Part shown: positions 1 to 9,762 of the stretch, piece by piece
How the letters are laid out: each line of letters begins with the position of its first letter
How positions within the stretch are numbered: position 1 is the stretch's first letter
From: JAAYYM01 sp964483395
Lineage (GTDB): Bacteria > Bacillota > Clostridia > Lachnospirales > Lachnospiraceae
Direction: 5' to 3'
DNA: 64,000 bases
NCBI GenBank assembly: GCA_964483395.1
Contig: CAZABT010000001.1
Coordinates: forward strand, 42,485-106,484
Notes under the pieces: model-generated
The model's database searches: none
The model's input: the letters and a program-made list of their open reading frames with translations, nothing else
Told to the model about the DNA's origin: nothing
Position numbers and translations under genes: made by a program

Positions 1-1153
1 CCATTGAAAGAATATACAGATATCCATTCGAGGAATAGCTGTAGACCATAGAAAATATCATGCCCGAAGCAAACAGAAGAAAGAAAGCTCTTGCATGCCT
101 GTCGGAGGTCAGGAAGAACAGCGGCAGTGCAAACATGCACAAAGCAGTCTGGATATAGCCGGTATGTCCGATGCTGCAAATAAAATACGCAATGAACAGC
201 AGAATATCAATGCCGCAAAGGACTATTTTCACCCATCGGCCAATTGCTTTCTTATGCAGTTCGATCAATGCCAGCAGTGCTGTGACAATTATCAGAAGAT
301 AACCGAGGTAAGCTGCATAGCCGTAGACTTCATTGATTCCAATGAAAAATTTCTTCAGTGGATAGACCAGACTTGTGCCATGCTCCTCATCGGAGAGTAC
401 ATACGGAATGGCCTGTATAAAATCAGAAAGCTGTACATTGGTCAGCAGAAAAATACCAAACACGATTGCAGGGATACAGATGCCCAAAAGAGTATATCCG
501 CAGACGGTGGTCAGATGCCCTTGTCCGACAGCGTGTTTAATCCATACAGGGAGCGGCAGAAAACGGCATGCCAGCAGCAGAAGTATCACAATTACTATGA
601 TCAGTACATAGGCAACAGCCATTGTAGGAAGTGCAAGTACGGAAAGTGCAAAGAGGATACCTCCTAAGACAAGATACCGGCGCTGTTCTGTCTGACCATA
701 ATGCCAGATAAGCAGCATGGCAAGCAGGAAGAAGCCGACCGACATCGTATAATAGGACAGAGTAGCAATGTTCAGGTGTGTATAAAAAAGGTAGAGCAAG
801 GCGCAGATCAGTGCGATCCATTGCGGATAGGAAAATTTGATGATACGGTAGATGACGATACTGCAAATAACAGCATAAATTACGAAGCAGATGCGAAAGA
901 ATAAAATCACACCAGTGGTAGAACCGACAGCATTGACAAAGAGAGAAAAGAGCGGAAGCAGCATAACGGAAGACAATTGTGTTGGAAACCAGTCATGCTG
1001 AAAAATGCTGTCTCCCTGATAGAAACGATATGCAGTGGAAAAGTAAAAGGTCTCATCCGACCAGCAGAAGCTGTAAAAGCATTTCAGCAGCAACAGGATT
1101 CCGGATGTCAGCAGGATCAAGTAAGGAACATATTTCTTCATGGATTGTTTCAT
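1..1153 (-). CDS. Polytopic membrane protein, GT-C glycosyltransferase-like (3' end outside window)
   Basis: The frame is open from an ATG at 1153 to the left edge, about 384 residues with no stop. The start has a purine-rich GAGAGGG site about 10 nt upstream. The protein begins MKQSMKKYVPYLILL and is hydrophobic almost throughout, with about 9-10 predicted membrane segments. A WSDETFYF motif about 30 residues in, in the first outer loop after TM1, resembles the acidic-loop motif of GT-C enzymes (ArnT/PMT type) that move sugars from polyprenyl-phosphate donors outside the membrane. It diverges from the operon starting at 1353, which carries several similar proteins, so a role in decorating a surface polymer is inferred. 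Family assignment is tentative because the C-terminus is missing. Confidence 0.75.
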   Translation of the reverse strand, partial: MKQSMKKYVPYLILLTSGILLLLKCFYSFCWSDETFYFSTAYRFYQGDSIFQHDWFPTQLSSVMLLPLFSLFVNAVGSTTGVILFFRICFVIYAVICSIVIYRIIKFSYPQWIALICALLYLFYTHLNIATLSYYTMSVGFFLLAMLLIWHYGQTEQRRYLVLGGILFALSVLALPTMAVAYVLIIVIVILLLLACRFLPLPVWIKHAVGQGHLTTVCGYTLLGICIPAIVFGIFLLTNVQLSDFIQAIPYVLSDEEHGTSLVYPLKKFFIGINEVYGYAAYLGYLLIIVTALLALIELHKKAIGRWVKIVLCGIDILLFIAYFICSIGHTGYIQTALCMFALPLFFLTSDRHARAFFLLFASGMIFSMVYSYSSNGYLYILSM

Positions 1154-1179
1154 AACAGGGCGGCCCTCTCTTTGTATCG

Positions 1180-1256
1180 GACACAGCAGTGTTTCCGGGT
1201 CTGTGTCGCTGTTTGATTTCACCAATAATAGTATAATACTGCTCCTGAAAACGCAA
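1180..1256 (-). promoter_or_regulatory. Possible promoter and leader hairpin for the leftward gene
   Basis: On the minus strand TTGCGT (1251-1256) lies 17 bp from TACTAT (1228-1233); a TATACT also overlaps there with a 15-bp spacer. Downstream in the leader, GACACAG (1180-1186) and CTGTGTC (1201-1207) form a perfect 7-bp inverted repeat. This is a weak match to a promoter. Confidence 0.3.
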
Positions 1257-1277
1257 GAACTAAATATGGCTGTAAAA

Positions 1278-1306
1278 TTGACACAAACTGTGGATTACTA
1301 TATAAT
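1278..1306 (+). promoter_or_regulatory. Sigma-A-type promoter of the 1353-9752 operon
   Basis: A consensus TTGACA (1278-1283), a 17-bp spacer and a consensus TATAAT (1301-1306) are followed by a start codon at 1353 with a GGAGG ribosome site. This should drive the five closely spaced or overlapping genes to 9752. Confidence 0.85.
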
Positions 1307-1352
1307 TGAGGTCAGTAAAAACGGGTGATTCAATCACTCCGGAGGACGGAGC

Positions 1353-2897
1353 ATGGCAGCAGAAGTAGGCATACTAAAAGAGAATCGATATGTAAGAGGA
1401 TTTTTACGGCACTACAGGATAGAATACCGGGAATTTGAAACGGCACAGGAGATGTTGGAGTCAGAGATACCGGTGCTTTTTTGTGATACACCGGTGGATA
1501 TTGCTGCAGCGGTGAAGAACGGAAAGTTCATCATTGTCAATCATGCAGTGCTGATGGATTTTATAGGGAAGCCGGTGCAGAGGGCACCGGGCTATGATTA
1601 TGTTATGAAGGATTTTGTGTTTGGAGAACGCAGCTTCTATATAGATGAGCCGGTTTATTGCTGCGACCCCAGTATGAATACCGTGGCACCAAAGCTGCAG
1701 CATTGGATCAGGGAGCAGGACTTTTTTGATGTGGGAGAGACCTTTTCCCCATCTAATGAGATGATACCGGGTGCCTGTATTCTGGCAGGACGGCAGGTGA
1801 TTTCACTTCCGTGGAAACTCAGCAGTCTGGATCGATTGAAAAAGATTTCTTTAAGACCTCAATATAGAAAGAAGAGTAACCGCTATTCTGTCAGACTGCT
1901 ACCGAATGTTGATTTTTCGGGACTGCGGCAGCTCCTGCTGGCATTGCTTCGTTATGCTTATCGCAGGCAGGAACTGTGGATGCCGGAATATCATTTTGCC
2001 AGCATCCGGATGGGAGATCAGGATATAGAGTTCATATATCCACCGGAGAAGATCATGGCAGAGACTGAACAAAAAAAGAAGCTGGCAGCAGTGCTTAGAT
2101 TTGCACTGCCGATTGTGGTCATGCTGCTGTTTTTGGGTGCGGTTCTTAGTTTTACCTCACCATTGTTTGCAGCGGTTATGCTGGGCATTATGGTGGGTAT
2201 GTGCATTACATTGCACATCTGCCGCAAGAAGCGTCCGTCTGCAATGAAATACCTGCTTGGAGCTTTTGCCGTGGCGGTGATAGGAATCAATCTGCTGTAT
2301 AATGTACGCAGTCTTCCGACAATCTATCCGTTGTATCGTTCGGGGGTGCAGAGCCGCTATATTCCGGATTTTCTGGAGGAGGGGCTATATGCAGATTCAT
2401 TGCTGCAGCTGCTTGTAAAAGACAAGACCGTTACAGTACACGATACCGGAGATGCCTATGAGCATCCTGTCTATGAGTATTATGAGGAAGGTGATCCGCA
2501 GGTAAAATATGCGGTGGCACATGATCCCAAATATTATTACGGACGTGATTATTATAGATTTTTTGAGAAATTTGCAAAGGCTGTTCAAGTGGATGCAGCA
2601 CTGGCAGCGAAGGATACCTTCGACTTTACCGCACTTCGGGATTCCGGAGGGATGTCTCCAATTGGGTTCAGCAACGATATGGCGAGGTATACGTTCTTGA
2701 TCAATGAAGACGAGATCGAGCAGGCTTCTTATTTCTGGTATGATTTTGTATATCGAGAGGAATCGCCGACGATGTATGTATATATGGAAAACGAACTGCC
2801 TTCTGACTGCGAGGAGCTGGTAGTCCTGTGGGATACAGAGAACAATCTGTATATTATGAGCAGGACATTCTACGAACAGGAGGTGCAGGTACAATGA
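1353..2897 (+). CDS. Unrecognised membrane protein with a possible polysaccharide-deacetylase-associated N-terminal domain
   Basis: The protein has 514 residues. The ATG at 1353 sits 8 nt after GGAGG. Residues 1-240 are soluble-like, three membrane segments lie at about 247-267, 270-290 and 298-316, and the C-terminal 200 residues are rich in Tyr, Asp and Glu and probably extracellular. The pattern near residues 135-215 (a LAGRQVISLPWKLSSL stretch, then an LRQLLLALLRYAYRRQELW stretch) recalls the accessory domain that precedes some NodB-type deacetylases, but no NodB metal motif follows. That similarity is by eye and weak. The stop overlaps the next start (ATGA), so translation is coupled to the following membrane protein. 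The function is unknown; the context suggests surface-glycan work. Confidence 0.8.
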   Translation: MAAEVGILKENRYVRGFLRHYRIEYREFETAQEMLESEIPVLFCDTPVDIAAAVKNGKFIIVNHAVLMDFIGKPVQRAPGYDYVMKDFVFGERSFYIDEPVYCCDPSMNTVAPKLQHWIREQDFFDVGETFSPSNEMIPGACILAGRQVISLPWKLSSLDRLKKISLRPQYRKKSNRYSVRLLPNVDFSGLRQLLLALLRYAYRRQELWMPEYHFASIRMGDQDIEFIYPPEKIMAETEQKKKLAAVLRFALPIVVMLLFLGAVLSFTSPLFAAVMLGIMVGMCITLHICRKKRPSAMKYLLGAFAVAVIGINLLYNVRSLPTIYPLYRSGVQSRYIPDFLEEGLYADSLLQLLVKDKTVTVHDTGDAYEHPVYEYYEEGDPQVKYAVAHDPKYYYGRDYYRFFEKFAKAVQVDAALAAKDTFDFTALRDSGGMSPIGFSNDMARYTFLINEDEIEQASYFWYDFVYREESPTMYVYMENELPSDCEELVVLWDTENNLYIMSRTFYEQEVQVQ

Positions 2898-4474
2898 CAA
2901 CAGAACAGATGAGCGTTTTGCTGGAGGGACTTTCATCAGGCTGCTATATCAGGCAGGTACTTGCGATCATGCTGCTGTTTCTGACCGGTATTGCCTTTTT
3001 GTATGGATGCAGTGAAACGATGGAGAAAAGGTGGCTGTATCTGCTGGCCTATCCGATGGGACTTGCGATATGGTGTGTGACAGGTTTCCTGTTACTGACT
3101 GTCGGAATTCCGTTCCGGTGGTATACACAGCTTCCTGCAATGGTGCTGGTGGTTCTTGCAAATGCAATATTTCCCCGGCTGCGTCACAGAATTGGTTTGA
3201 GGAAAGATGTATTTGGAAGGAAAGGCACAACACTGCTTGCGGCATTGGCCGTCATGCTTGTGGCCGCCTGTGTGGCAACCGGCGGAATCAGCAGCTTCAG
3301 TGTATCCAATGATACGATGTATTATTATATGTATTATCCGGAGATACTCGTTCAAAATGGAGCTTATCTTAGTTCTTATGATGTATTCCTGTCCGACGTG
3401 GGACCGATGGCGGCTTTGATCGGAACCATTCCGGCGATGCTTGGATTTGACCAGTTTTACGGAATCCAGCAGGTATTTCATTTGAATTTCATTCTGATTT
3501 TTGCCTTGTTAGTATATGAACGTGCCCGGACAAAGCTGCAGCATAAAACGGCAGTCGGCCTGACAGTGGCAGTCACGCTTTTACTTGCGACCACAACACC
3601 CTATGTGGTGCTTTCCAAGTGGATTCTGGCAAATGTATATGTCATGAGCTACTGCTTCATACTCTTTGGACTGGCTTACAAAATGGATACAGAGAGAAAA
3701 GAGGGAGAGCAGAGTCCGCGAGACTATCTGGCAGTCATTATGATATTGTCTGCAATGATTTCCATGCTGCGTATGGAGGGCGGCATGCTGATGTGCTTTA
3801 TGATTGTATGTATATCAACACTCGGCTTCAGCAACAAAGAACTGAACATCAGGTTTTTGCTGCCGGCGGCAATGATGCCGTGCCTATACTATATTCGATA
3901 TTTTCTGTTCTTAAAGGTGTCACCTGTCTATAGCTTTCTGACGTGGCAGAAGGCGGCGGTTGCAGTCGGAGCCATAGTATTGCTGGGACATTATATCGGT
4001 GCGGTCAGGGGAAAAAGACTGCTTAGGCTGCAGCAGAAGACAGGCTGGCTGATCCTGCTTGGCTTGCTGGCTGTGAATGCCGGACTTTGTGCAATGGCGC
4101 CATCGGCCTATATGGTTGTACTGAAAGCATTCTGGCAGAACATCATATACCAGGAGGGGTGGGGATATTCCATTTATCTGCTGGTTGCATGCATGATTGC
4201 AGTTTGTATGGTGAAGTCTCATAGAAAACCGGGAGACTCTATTCACTATGAAACGCTGGTCCTTTTAGGCTATGTTTTGTTTACGCTGGCGGTCAGCTTT
4301 GCAAGAGGAGGAGGACTCAGACGCGGTATTGGCGATTCAGGAAATCGTGTGATGCTGCAGGTCATTCCATTTCTAATCTATGTGCTTGCCTGCAAGGCAA
4401 TTGACCTGATCGAGAGTACCGAGGAACATAGAATGGAACAGAAACAGGAGGAAACAGATTCATGCCACTTGTGA
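2894..4474 (+). CDS. Polytopic membrane protein, GT-C/polymerase-like
   Basis: The protein has 526 residues from the ATG at 2894, which overlaps the upstream stop and follows AGGAGG closely; an in-frame ATG at 2828 lies inside the upstream gene and is less likely. There are about 12 predicted membrane segments. A first outer loop with SNDTMYYYMYYPEIL resembles the acidic loop seen in GT-C glycosyltransferases and Wzy-like proteins. It lies between an unrecognised membrane protein and a YdjC/ChbG-type deacetylase. No specific substrate can be named. A role in moving or polymerising lipid-linked sugars at the outer membrane face is inferred only from topology and context. Confidence 0.75.
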   Translation: MTTEQMSVLLEGLSSGCYIRQVLAIMLLFLTGIAFLYGCSETMEKRWLYLLAYPMGLAIWCVTGFLLLTVGIPFRWYTQLPAMVLVVLANAIFPRLRHRIGLRKDVFGRKGTTLLAALAVMLVAACVATGGISSFSVSNDTMYYYMYYPEILVQNGAYLSSYDVFLSDVGPMAALIGTIPAMLGFDQFYGIQQVFHLNFILIFALLVYERARTKLQHKTAVGLTVAVTLLLATTTPYVVLSKWILANVYVMSYCFILFGLAYKMDTERKEGEQSPRDYLAVIMILSAMISMLRMEGGMLMCFMIVCISTLGFSNKELNIRFLLPAAMMPCLYYIRYFLFLKVSPVYSFLTWQKAAVAVGAIVLLGHYIGAVRGKRLLRLQQKTGWLILLGLLAVNAGLCAMAPSAYMVVLKAFWQNIIYQEGWGYSIYLLVACMIAVCMVKSHRKPGDSIHYETLVLLGYVLFTLAVSFARGGGLRRGIGDSGNRVMLQVIPFLIYVLACKAIDLIESTEEHRMEQKQEETDSCHL

Positions 4475-5235
4475 TCAATGCTGATGATTTCGGCAGAACC
4501 GAGGAAATCAATCAGGCAATTTGCGAATGCTTTCAATTGGATTATATTGACAGAACAACATTGATGGTGAATATGCCCTTTGCGGACATGGCTGTAGAGA
4601 CGGCCCGGAACAATGGATTTATAGACAAAGTCGGACTGCATCTGAATCTGACGGCAGGCAGTCCGCTGACAGAAGCAATCCGCAGCAATCCGCTTTTTTG
4701 CGATGCAGAGGGAAATTTTCATGCAGGCTTTCATAAGAGTCTGAAAACAAGATTATTCATGAGCCGGACGGATATGGAGCAGATCGGAGAAGAACTGGAA
4801 GCACAGATCGGAAAGTATCTGCAGTATGGATGTATGCTGCGGCATGTAGATTCTCATCATCACGTGCACACAGATCTGCCGGTTCTGAAGGCACTGAAGC
4901 CATTGCTGCAAACATATGAAATGAGATCCATCCGGATTGGGCGCAACTTATTCCGGGGAGGCTCATTGTTCAATAGAGGTTACAAACGCTTTTATAATGC
5001 ACAGCTAAAGAAGACCGGACTTGAACAGACAGACTATTTCGGTTCCATGCAGGATCTGCGTACCTATGTCAGGACCTGCGGAGCGGCCGGAAAGCTTTTT
5101 GTAAAGCAATATCAGACAGAGATCATGACACATCCGATGTACGATGAGGACGGCATGCTGGTGGATACCAGCGAGCCGATGACAGATACGTGGTGCATGG
5201 AATTCGGACGATCACAAAGAGGAGAACAGATTTGA
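4462..5235 (+). CDS. YdjC/ChbG-type carbohydrate deacetylase
   Basis: The protein has 257 residues. It starts with MPLVINADDFG, the hallmark of YdjC/ChbG metal-dependent deacetylases that remove N-acetyl groups from sugars such as chitooligosaccharides. Further family signatures are GLHLNLT around H60 and HVDSHHHVH at 128-136; the Asp pair of NADDFG and these His residues would bind the metal. There is no signal peptide, so it is probably cytoplasmic. It overlaps the upstream gene by 13 nt and the next gene by 4 nt. Family assignment is strong. The substrate is unknown; a lipid-linked or nucleotide-linked HexNAc precursor is an inference from the surrounding membrane glycosyltransferase-like genes. 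Confidence 0.9.
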   Translation: MPLVINADDFGRTEEINQAICECFQLDYIDRTTLMVNMPFADMAVETARNNGFIDKVGLHLNLTAGSPLTEAIRSNPLFCDAEGNFHAGFHKSLKTRLFMSRTDMEQIGEELEAQIGKYLQYGCMLRHVDSHHHVHTDLPVLKALKPLLQTYEMRSIRIGRNLFRGGSLFNRGYKRFYNAQLKKTGLEQTDYFGSMQDLRTYVRTCGAAGKLFVKQYQTEIMTHPMYDEDGMLVDTSEPMTDTWCMEFGRSQRGEQI

Positions 5236-8033
5236 ACCGAGAATCCCGGAAGGCTGCATTGCAGCAGTATATGCTTCCGCCGGCGGCAACCTTGCTCATT
5301 GTCGGCATTGTGCTATGGCTGAAGCAGATTTTTCCGTTTGGCGGGAATACAATTGATTATTATGATATGGGGCAGCAGATTGCCGCATTTTATTATCATG
5401 TTTATGATGCCCTGCATGGGACAAAGTCCTTGTTTTACGATTGGTACAGTGCTCTGGGTACGAACATGACGATGAACACATCAGGCTGCAGCAGTATCAG
5501 CTTGTTCAACCTGCTGCTGTACTTTGTGCCGCGTGAGGGTATTTTGCAGGCACTATCCATTTTTACAATGGTTAAGATGGCTTGTATGTCCCTGACAATG
5601 TATCATTTTCTGCATAAGACGATCAAGGCAGCATATGTCTGGGAATTTTGCTTTTCTGTCTGCTACGGAGTCTGCGGCTTTGCCATGATGTATTATATCA
5701 CGAACCAGTGGCTGGATGTGGCTGTTTTCCTGCCGCTTTTGGCAGGTGCGGCAGTACGTCTGTGTAAAGAAAAGCGCATGATGTCTTATGTGGTATATCT
5801 GACGATCTGTCTGACCGGCAGCTATTATCAAAGCTTTATGATTCTGATTTTTATTATGTTGGCGGTCGGAGCCTATTATTTGACAGTCGGTGCATCTGAA
5901 CGCGAAGAACGCAAGGCGGCGGTGTGCAGACTGGCGCTTGGTACGGCGCTGGCGTTCGGCCTGTCTGCTTTTATTTTGCTTCCGCAGCTGATACAGACCT
6001 TTGGTTCGACACGATTTGAAAACAATAACAAGGAAGGCAATTTTTATCTGAACATTTTAAAGCAGGTGAAGGGAGTCTATACAACGAGGTGGTGGAGTCT
6101 GCTCGGCTTGTCACTGCCGTTTGCGGTGATCCTCCGAGGAATCTGTACCGGAATCCGCCGTTCGGGTTCATGGAAACAATATCGTACAGGTGGGTACTTC
6201 AAAAAAGATTTATTTTTTGTATTGATGATTGTAATGATGTGCTTGGAACTGCTGCTTGAAAGTGTCAATCTGATGTGGCATTTTGGATCCTATGTCGGGT
6301 ATCCGATCAGAAATGGGTTTATCATCAGTCTTATGGTGTTGACAGCGGCATGCTATTATGCAAAGCGTCAGGAAATCAGCGAACAGGAGGACGGAGAGAA
6401 TTGTTTGCTGTATAAGCTGCTGTTAGGCAGTGTTTCAACAGCTATCATTGCGGGACTTGTGATCTGTGCATACCGGAGCCGTACGGACTGGGTGCTGCGC
6501 AGTGTGTTTCATATGACGGCATTGATTTGCGGAATCAGTTTTTTACTCTATTCTCTGCTTTTGTGGAGTTATACTGCTGCAATCAGAGCAGGACTCAGCG
6601 GAAAGCGGATATTCCAGCGGGCGGCAATCGTGAATCTGCTTTTGGCAGAACTGGTTGTATTTGCATATATGATGCTTGGAAAACCCGATTATACGACGGG
6701 CTATTCTGAGCAGGCAGAGCAAAGTGGTGATTATATTGCGGAGACCAATGAACTGGTAGAAGAACTGCACATCACAGACTCTGCAACAGAAAGAATCAAA
6801 AATCCAGATACGGAGTTGAATGCGAATTATCCGTTTGTCATGCGTCATGCATCACTCAGTAACTGGACGCATATGATAGAACCCTCCTTTCAGAAGGGAG
6901 CAGTAGACTGGGGCTACTCTATCCAGTATATGCGAGTGCTGGATGCGGGCGGTACGGTATTTTCTGATGCATTGCTGGGCATCCGTCAGGTACTCAGTGT
7001 TAAGGAACAGCCGGAAGAACTTTATGAAGAGGTTGGAGGCACAACGGTAGGAGAAGGCAGTGAAGCGAAAGAATACAAGCTGTATCAAAGCAAATATACC
7101 TTACCGTTTGGAATTGTAATAGAAGGCTATGACAATGAAACCTATGAGACTCTGAGTGCAGAGGCTGATGATCGATTTGCAGTGCAAAATGCACTTTATA
7201 AGCAGATGCGGCCTTCAGAAGAGGCTCCGCTGATAGAGACGGTCTGTGCCGGTGAGGGAGCAGCGGATGCGCAGCAGAGCATCAGGATAACAGGACAAAA
7301 GGTACTTTATTTTTCCGGAGCAAGCGTGGACAGTGATGAGGGAAATATGATTATATCGGTGAATGGCAGGCAGGTTGCAGTGCCAACGATCGGGAGTCCG
7401 GAGCAGGTGAATTATCCGGCATATTTCAATAATAATTTCATCTGTCTGGGGGTATTCGAGAATGAAACCGTTCAGATAGATATAGAGTTTTTGGATGTTG
7501 AGGAAGCTAAAAGAATGGATCGTGATGAGTGCTTTTCCATTGGAGCACTCGATCTTGAATTGCTGCAGGAGCTTTGCAGCAGTGAAGCAGAAAAGGAAAT
7601 GGTAACAGAGCCGGTTACAGACAATACGAGTCTGACGCTTACGGTGAAGGATGCGCCCGAAGGAGGCACGTTACTGCTTCCGGTCAAATATGATCGGGGC
7701 TTTGCCGTGCAGGGGAATGCCATGGAAGTCCGAACGGAGCAGGGGTATGGTGTGTTTACTGCAATTCCGCTGCAGGAAGGTGACAATCGGATTGTCATGA
7801 AGTTCTTCCCCACTGGAATGCGTATAGGCTGTATCCTCAGTCTCTTGACAATGCTCCTTGCAAATGCATTGTTGTATGCCGTAAAAAGAAACAGGCTGCT
7901 GCTGTCGAATCGGACAGAGCAGGTGCTTCACAATGTAGTGTGGAAGTTATTTTTGGCCGTATGGGCCGCCGCAGTGCTGGTAATCTATATCATACCGGTT
8001 TTATATGCACCGTTTGGGCTGTTGCTGAAATAG
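5232..8033 (+). CDS. YfhO-family membrane protein
   Basis: The protein has 933 residues if translation begins at TTG 5232, preceded by GAGGAG and overlapping the upstream stop as TTGA; an in-frame ATG at 5190 lies inside the upstream gene. The N-terminal half has about 12 membrane segments and the family-typical first outer loop: DYYDMGQQIAAFYYH, then YDWYSALGTNM. A large region at about 515-880 is probably outside the cell, and a final membrane helix ends in a short tail. YfhO proteins are GT-C-like enzymes linked to glycosylation of lipoteichoic acid or other surface polymers in Gram-positive bacteria. The substrate here is unknown. Confidence 0.85.
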   Translation: MNRESRKAALQQYMLPPAATLLIVGIVLWLKQIFPFGGNTIDYYDMGQQIAAFYYHVYDALHGTKSLFYDWYSALGTNMTMNTSGCSSISLFNLLLYFVPREGILQALSIFTMVKMACMSLTMYHFLHKTIKAAYVWEFCFSVCYGVCGFAMMYYITNQWLDVAVFLPLLAGAAVRLCKEKRMMSYVVYLTICLTGSYYQSFMILIFIMLAVGAYYLTVGASEREERKAAVCRLALGTALAFGLSAFILLPQLIQTFGSTRFENNNKEGNFYLNILKQVKGVYTTRWWSLLGLSLPFAVILRGICTGIRRSGSWKQYRTGGYFKKDLFFVLMIVMMCLELLLESVNLMWHFGSYVGYPIRNGFIISLMVLTAACYYAKRQEISEQEDGENCLLYKLLLGSVSTAIIAGLVICAYRSRTDWVLRSVFHMTALICGISFLLYSLLLWSYTAAIRAGLSGKRIFQRAAIVNLLLAELVVFAYMMLGKPDYTTGYSEQAEQSGDYIAETNELVEELHITDSATERIKNPDTELNANYPFVMRHASLSNWTHMIEPSFQKGAVDWGYSIQYMRVLDAGGTVFSDALLGIRQVLSVKEQPEELYEEVGGTTVGEGSEAKEYKLYQSKYTLPFGIVIEGYDNETYETLSAEADDRFAVQNALYKQMRPSEEAPLIETVCAGEGAADAQQSIRITGQKVLYFSGASVDSDEGNMIISVNGRQVAVPTIGSPEQVNYPAYFNNNFICLGVFENETVQIDIEFLDVEEAKRMDRDECFSIGALDLELLQELCSSEAEKEMVTEPVTDNTSLTLTVKDAPEGGTLLLPVKYDRGFAVQGNAMEVRTEQGYGVFTAIPLQEGDNRIVMKFFPTGMRIGCILSLLTMLLANALLYAVKRNRLLLSNRTEQVLHNVVWKLFLAVWAAAVLVIYIIPVLYAPFGLLLK

Positions 8034-8048
8034 CAGGAGGGATTTGGA

Positions 8049-9752
8049 ATGCATAAAAATGAAAAACTCAGGGAGCTTCTGAAAAAACCGTTTGTCATTG
8101 CTGCGATACAGAATATCGTCTGTCTGTTATCCTCGTTGTGTCTATTTCATCCGCACTTTGAGGAAAATGATGATGTCATCATCGCATTTATTGCGGAAGG
8201 GGTATATGGGGCAAGAGACAGTCATCTTGTCTATGTGAATCATTGTCTGGGAGATTTTCTGAAGTTTCTGTACAGCCTGTGCGATGGAGTACGCTGGCAT
8301 TCCGTGCTGCAGTATGTGGGAGTGTTTACTGCTTTTACAGTTTTATCCTATATCCTGATCCGTGAAAAAAAGCATGGCGGGCTGTTGTCTGCGTTGTTTC
8401 TGCTTTGCACGTTCTATGAGGCATATGTTTCCCTGCAGTACACAAAAACAGCGGCGATTCTTGTGGCAATTGGTTATGTGATCATTTTCTACTGTCTAAA
8501 AATCGTTCGGCGCGGAGAAAAAAGCATTGAGGGACTCATGGCAGTGGGAGCCATTTTGCTGTTTTACGGAGCATTGCTGCGTATCAGTTGCTTTTATATG
8601 GCTACGGCAGTATTTATTCTGCCCGCTGTGAATGAAGTTTTCAAGATATGCAGAGAAACGGCAGTCGGCCACAAGAAAAAACTTTTGTTCGCTTATCTGG
8701 CTGTGTTTGCGGCAATTTTTATGGCAATCTGTGCTTTTGGCTATGTTGATCGTCAGGCATATGTATCAAATGAAGGCTGGGCACGCTATAAGACCTTTAA
8801 TGCGAATCGCATGAAGCTGTTGGATTATCGTTATGATCTGATGAATTATGAAACGTATGGTGAGGAATTGGAAGAACTGCATGTATCGGAGAATGATGCC
8901 CTGCTTTATCTTACCTGGCAGTTTGGTGACAGCAGTGTGTTTAACAATCAGCTCATCAATGAAGTTATTAAGGATGCTGCACCCCGACCGCTTGACATAG
9001 GGATGCTGAAGCGTCTGGCAGCACATATCTTTGAGGAATTGTATGGGCTGAATGCTTATATGATAGGAATTTTGGGCGTGGGTCTTTGGATGCTTCTGAA
9101 TCGAAAAAAACAGACCGTTCTGCTTGTGCTTTACCTTGGAGCTGTATTAACGGCAGTGCTTTGCTATTACGAGTACAGCGGCAGATGGAATCACAGAGTT
9201 GTTTTTGCAATACTTTTTACTGTTTTGCTCATGCTGCTCGCATACGATGGAGGCGAAGAAAAAAAGCTGATGCAAATGCTGATTGGAATTTGTCTGATGA
9301 TCAATGTGGGCCTGTTTTTGAAGGATTCCTTCGATTATAACCGCTATGTGCGGGAGGAAGCATCGGGAACAGCGCAGTTGACGGCATATACGGAACAACA
9401 TGAGGACAATCTATATCTGATTGACCCGTTTACAGATCAGACGGCATATCAGTATGATGTATTCAAGGCTTATCCGGAGGGTGCATTTAAGAATCGCACC
9501 TATTTTGGCGGATGGCTGTCCAATTCTCCGGTTTATGCGGAAGTGCTGAAGCGGTACGGGTACAGGAATGCGTTTCAGGCGTTGAAGGCATCGCCGTCGG
9601 ATGAGCGGATTTATTTGATAGATAATTGCTATCCGGAAGAAAAACTGCTTTATTTGCAGGAGCACTATGGGAAAAAGCTTGCTCTGGAAAAGGTGGAGTG
9701 TGTAGGTGGATATACGATTTACAGAGCGATCAAAGCAACTGGAGAAAATTAA
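8049..9752 (+). CDS. Large polytopic membrane protein, GT-C-like
   Basis: The protein has 567 residues. The ATG at 8049 follows a GGAGGG site. There are about 10-11 membrane segments and a C-terminal soluble tail of about 130 residues ending in a region likely exposed outside. The first loop carries HFEENDDVIIAFI, an acidic pair like the catalytic loop of GT-C enzymes. It is the last gene of the operon that starts at 1353, 15 bp after the YfhO gene. No more exact family is recognised. A role in attaching sugars to a surface polymer is inferred from topology and neighbours. Confidence 0.75.
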   Translation: MHKNEKLRELLKKPFVIAAIQNIVCLLSSLCLFHPHFEENDDVIIAFIAEGVYGARDSHLVYVNHCLGDFLKFLYSLCDGVRWHSVLQYVGVFTAFTVLSYILIREKKHGGLLSALFLLCTFYEAYVSLQYTKTAAILVAIGYVIIFYCLKIVRRGEKSIEGLMAVGAILLFYGALLRISCFYMATAVFILPAVNEVFKICRETAVGHKKKLLFAYLAVFAAIFMAICAFGYVDRQAYVSNEGWARYKTFNANRMKLLDYRYDLMNYETYGEELEELHVSENDALLYLTWQFGDSSVFNNQLINEVIKDAAPRPLDIGMLKRLAAHIFEELYGLNAYMIGILGVGLWMLLNRKKQTVLLVLYLGAVLTAVLCYYEYSGRWNHRVVFAILFTVLLMLLAYDGGEEKKLMQMLIGICLMINVGLFLKDSFDYNRYVREEASGTAQLTAYTEQHEDNLYLIDPFTDQTAYQYDVFKAYPEGAFKNRTYFGGWLSNSPVYAEVLKRYGYRNAFQALKASPSDERIYLIDNCYPEEKLLYLQEHYGKKLALEKVECVGGYTIYRAIKATGEN

Positions 9753-9762
9753 CATATTCCAT

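Noticed and set aside
95..667. 190-codon open frame on the plus strand at the left end
   Set aside because: It lies antisense to the leftward membrane-protein frame, has a low-complexity Gln/Asn/Cys-rich translation and no ribosome site or family motif.
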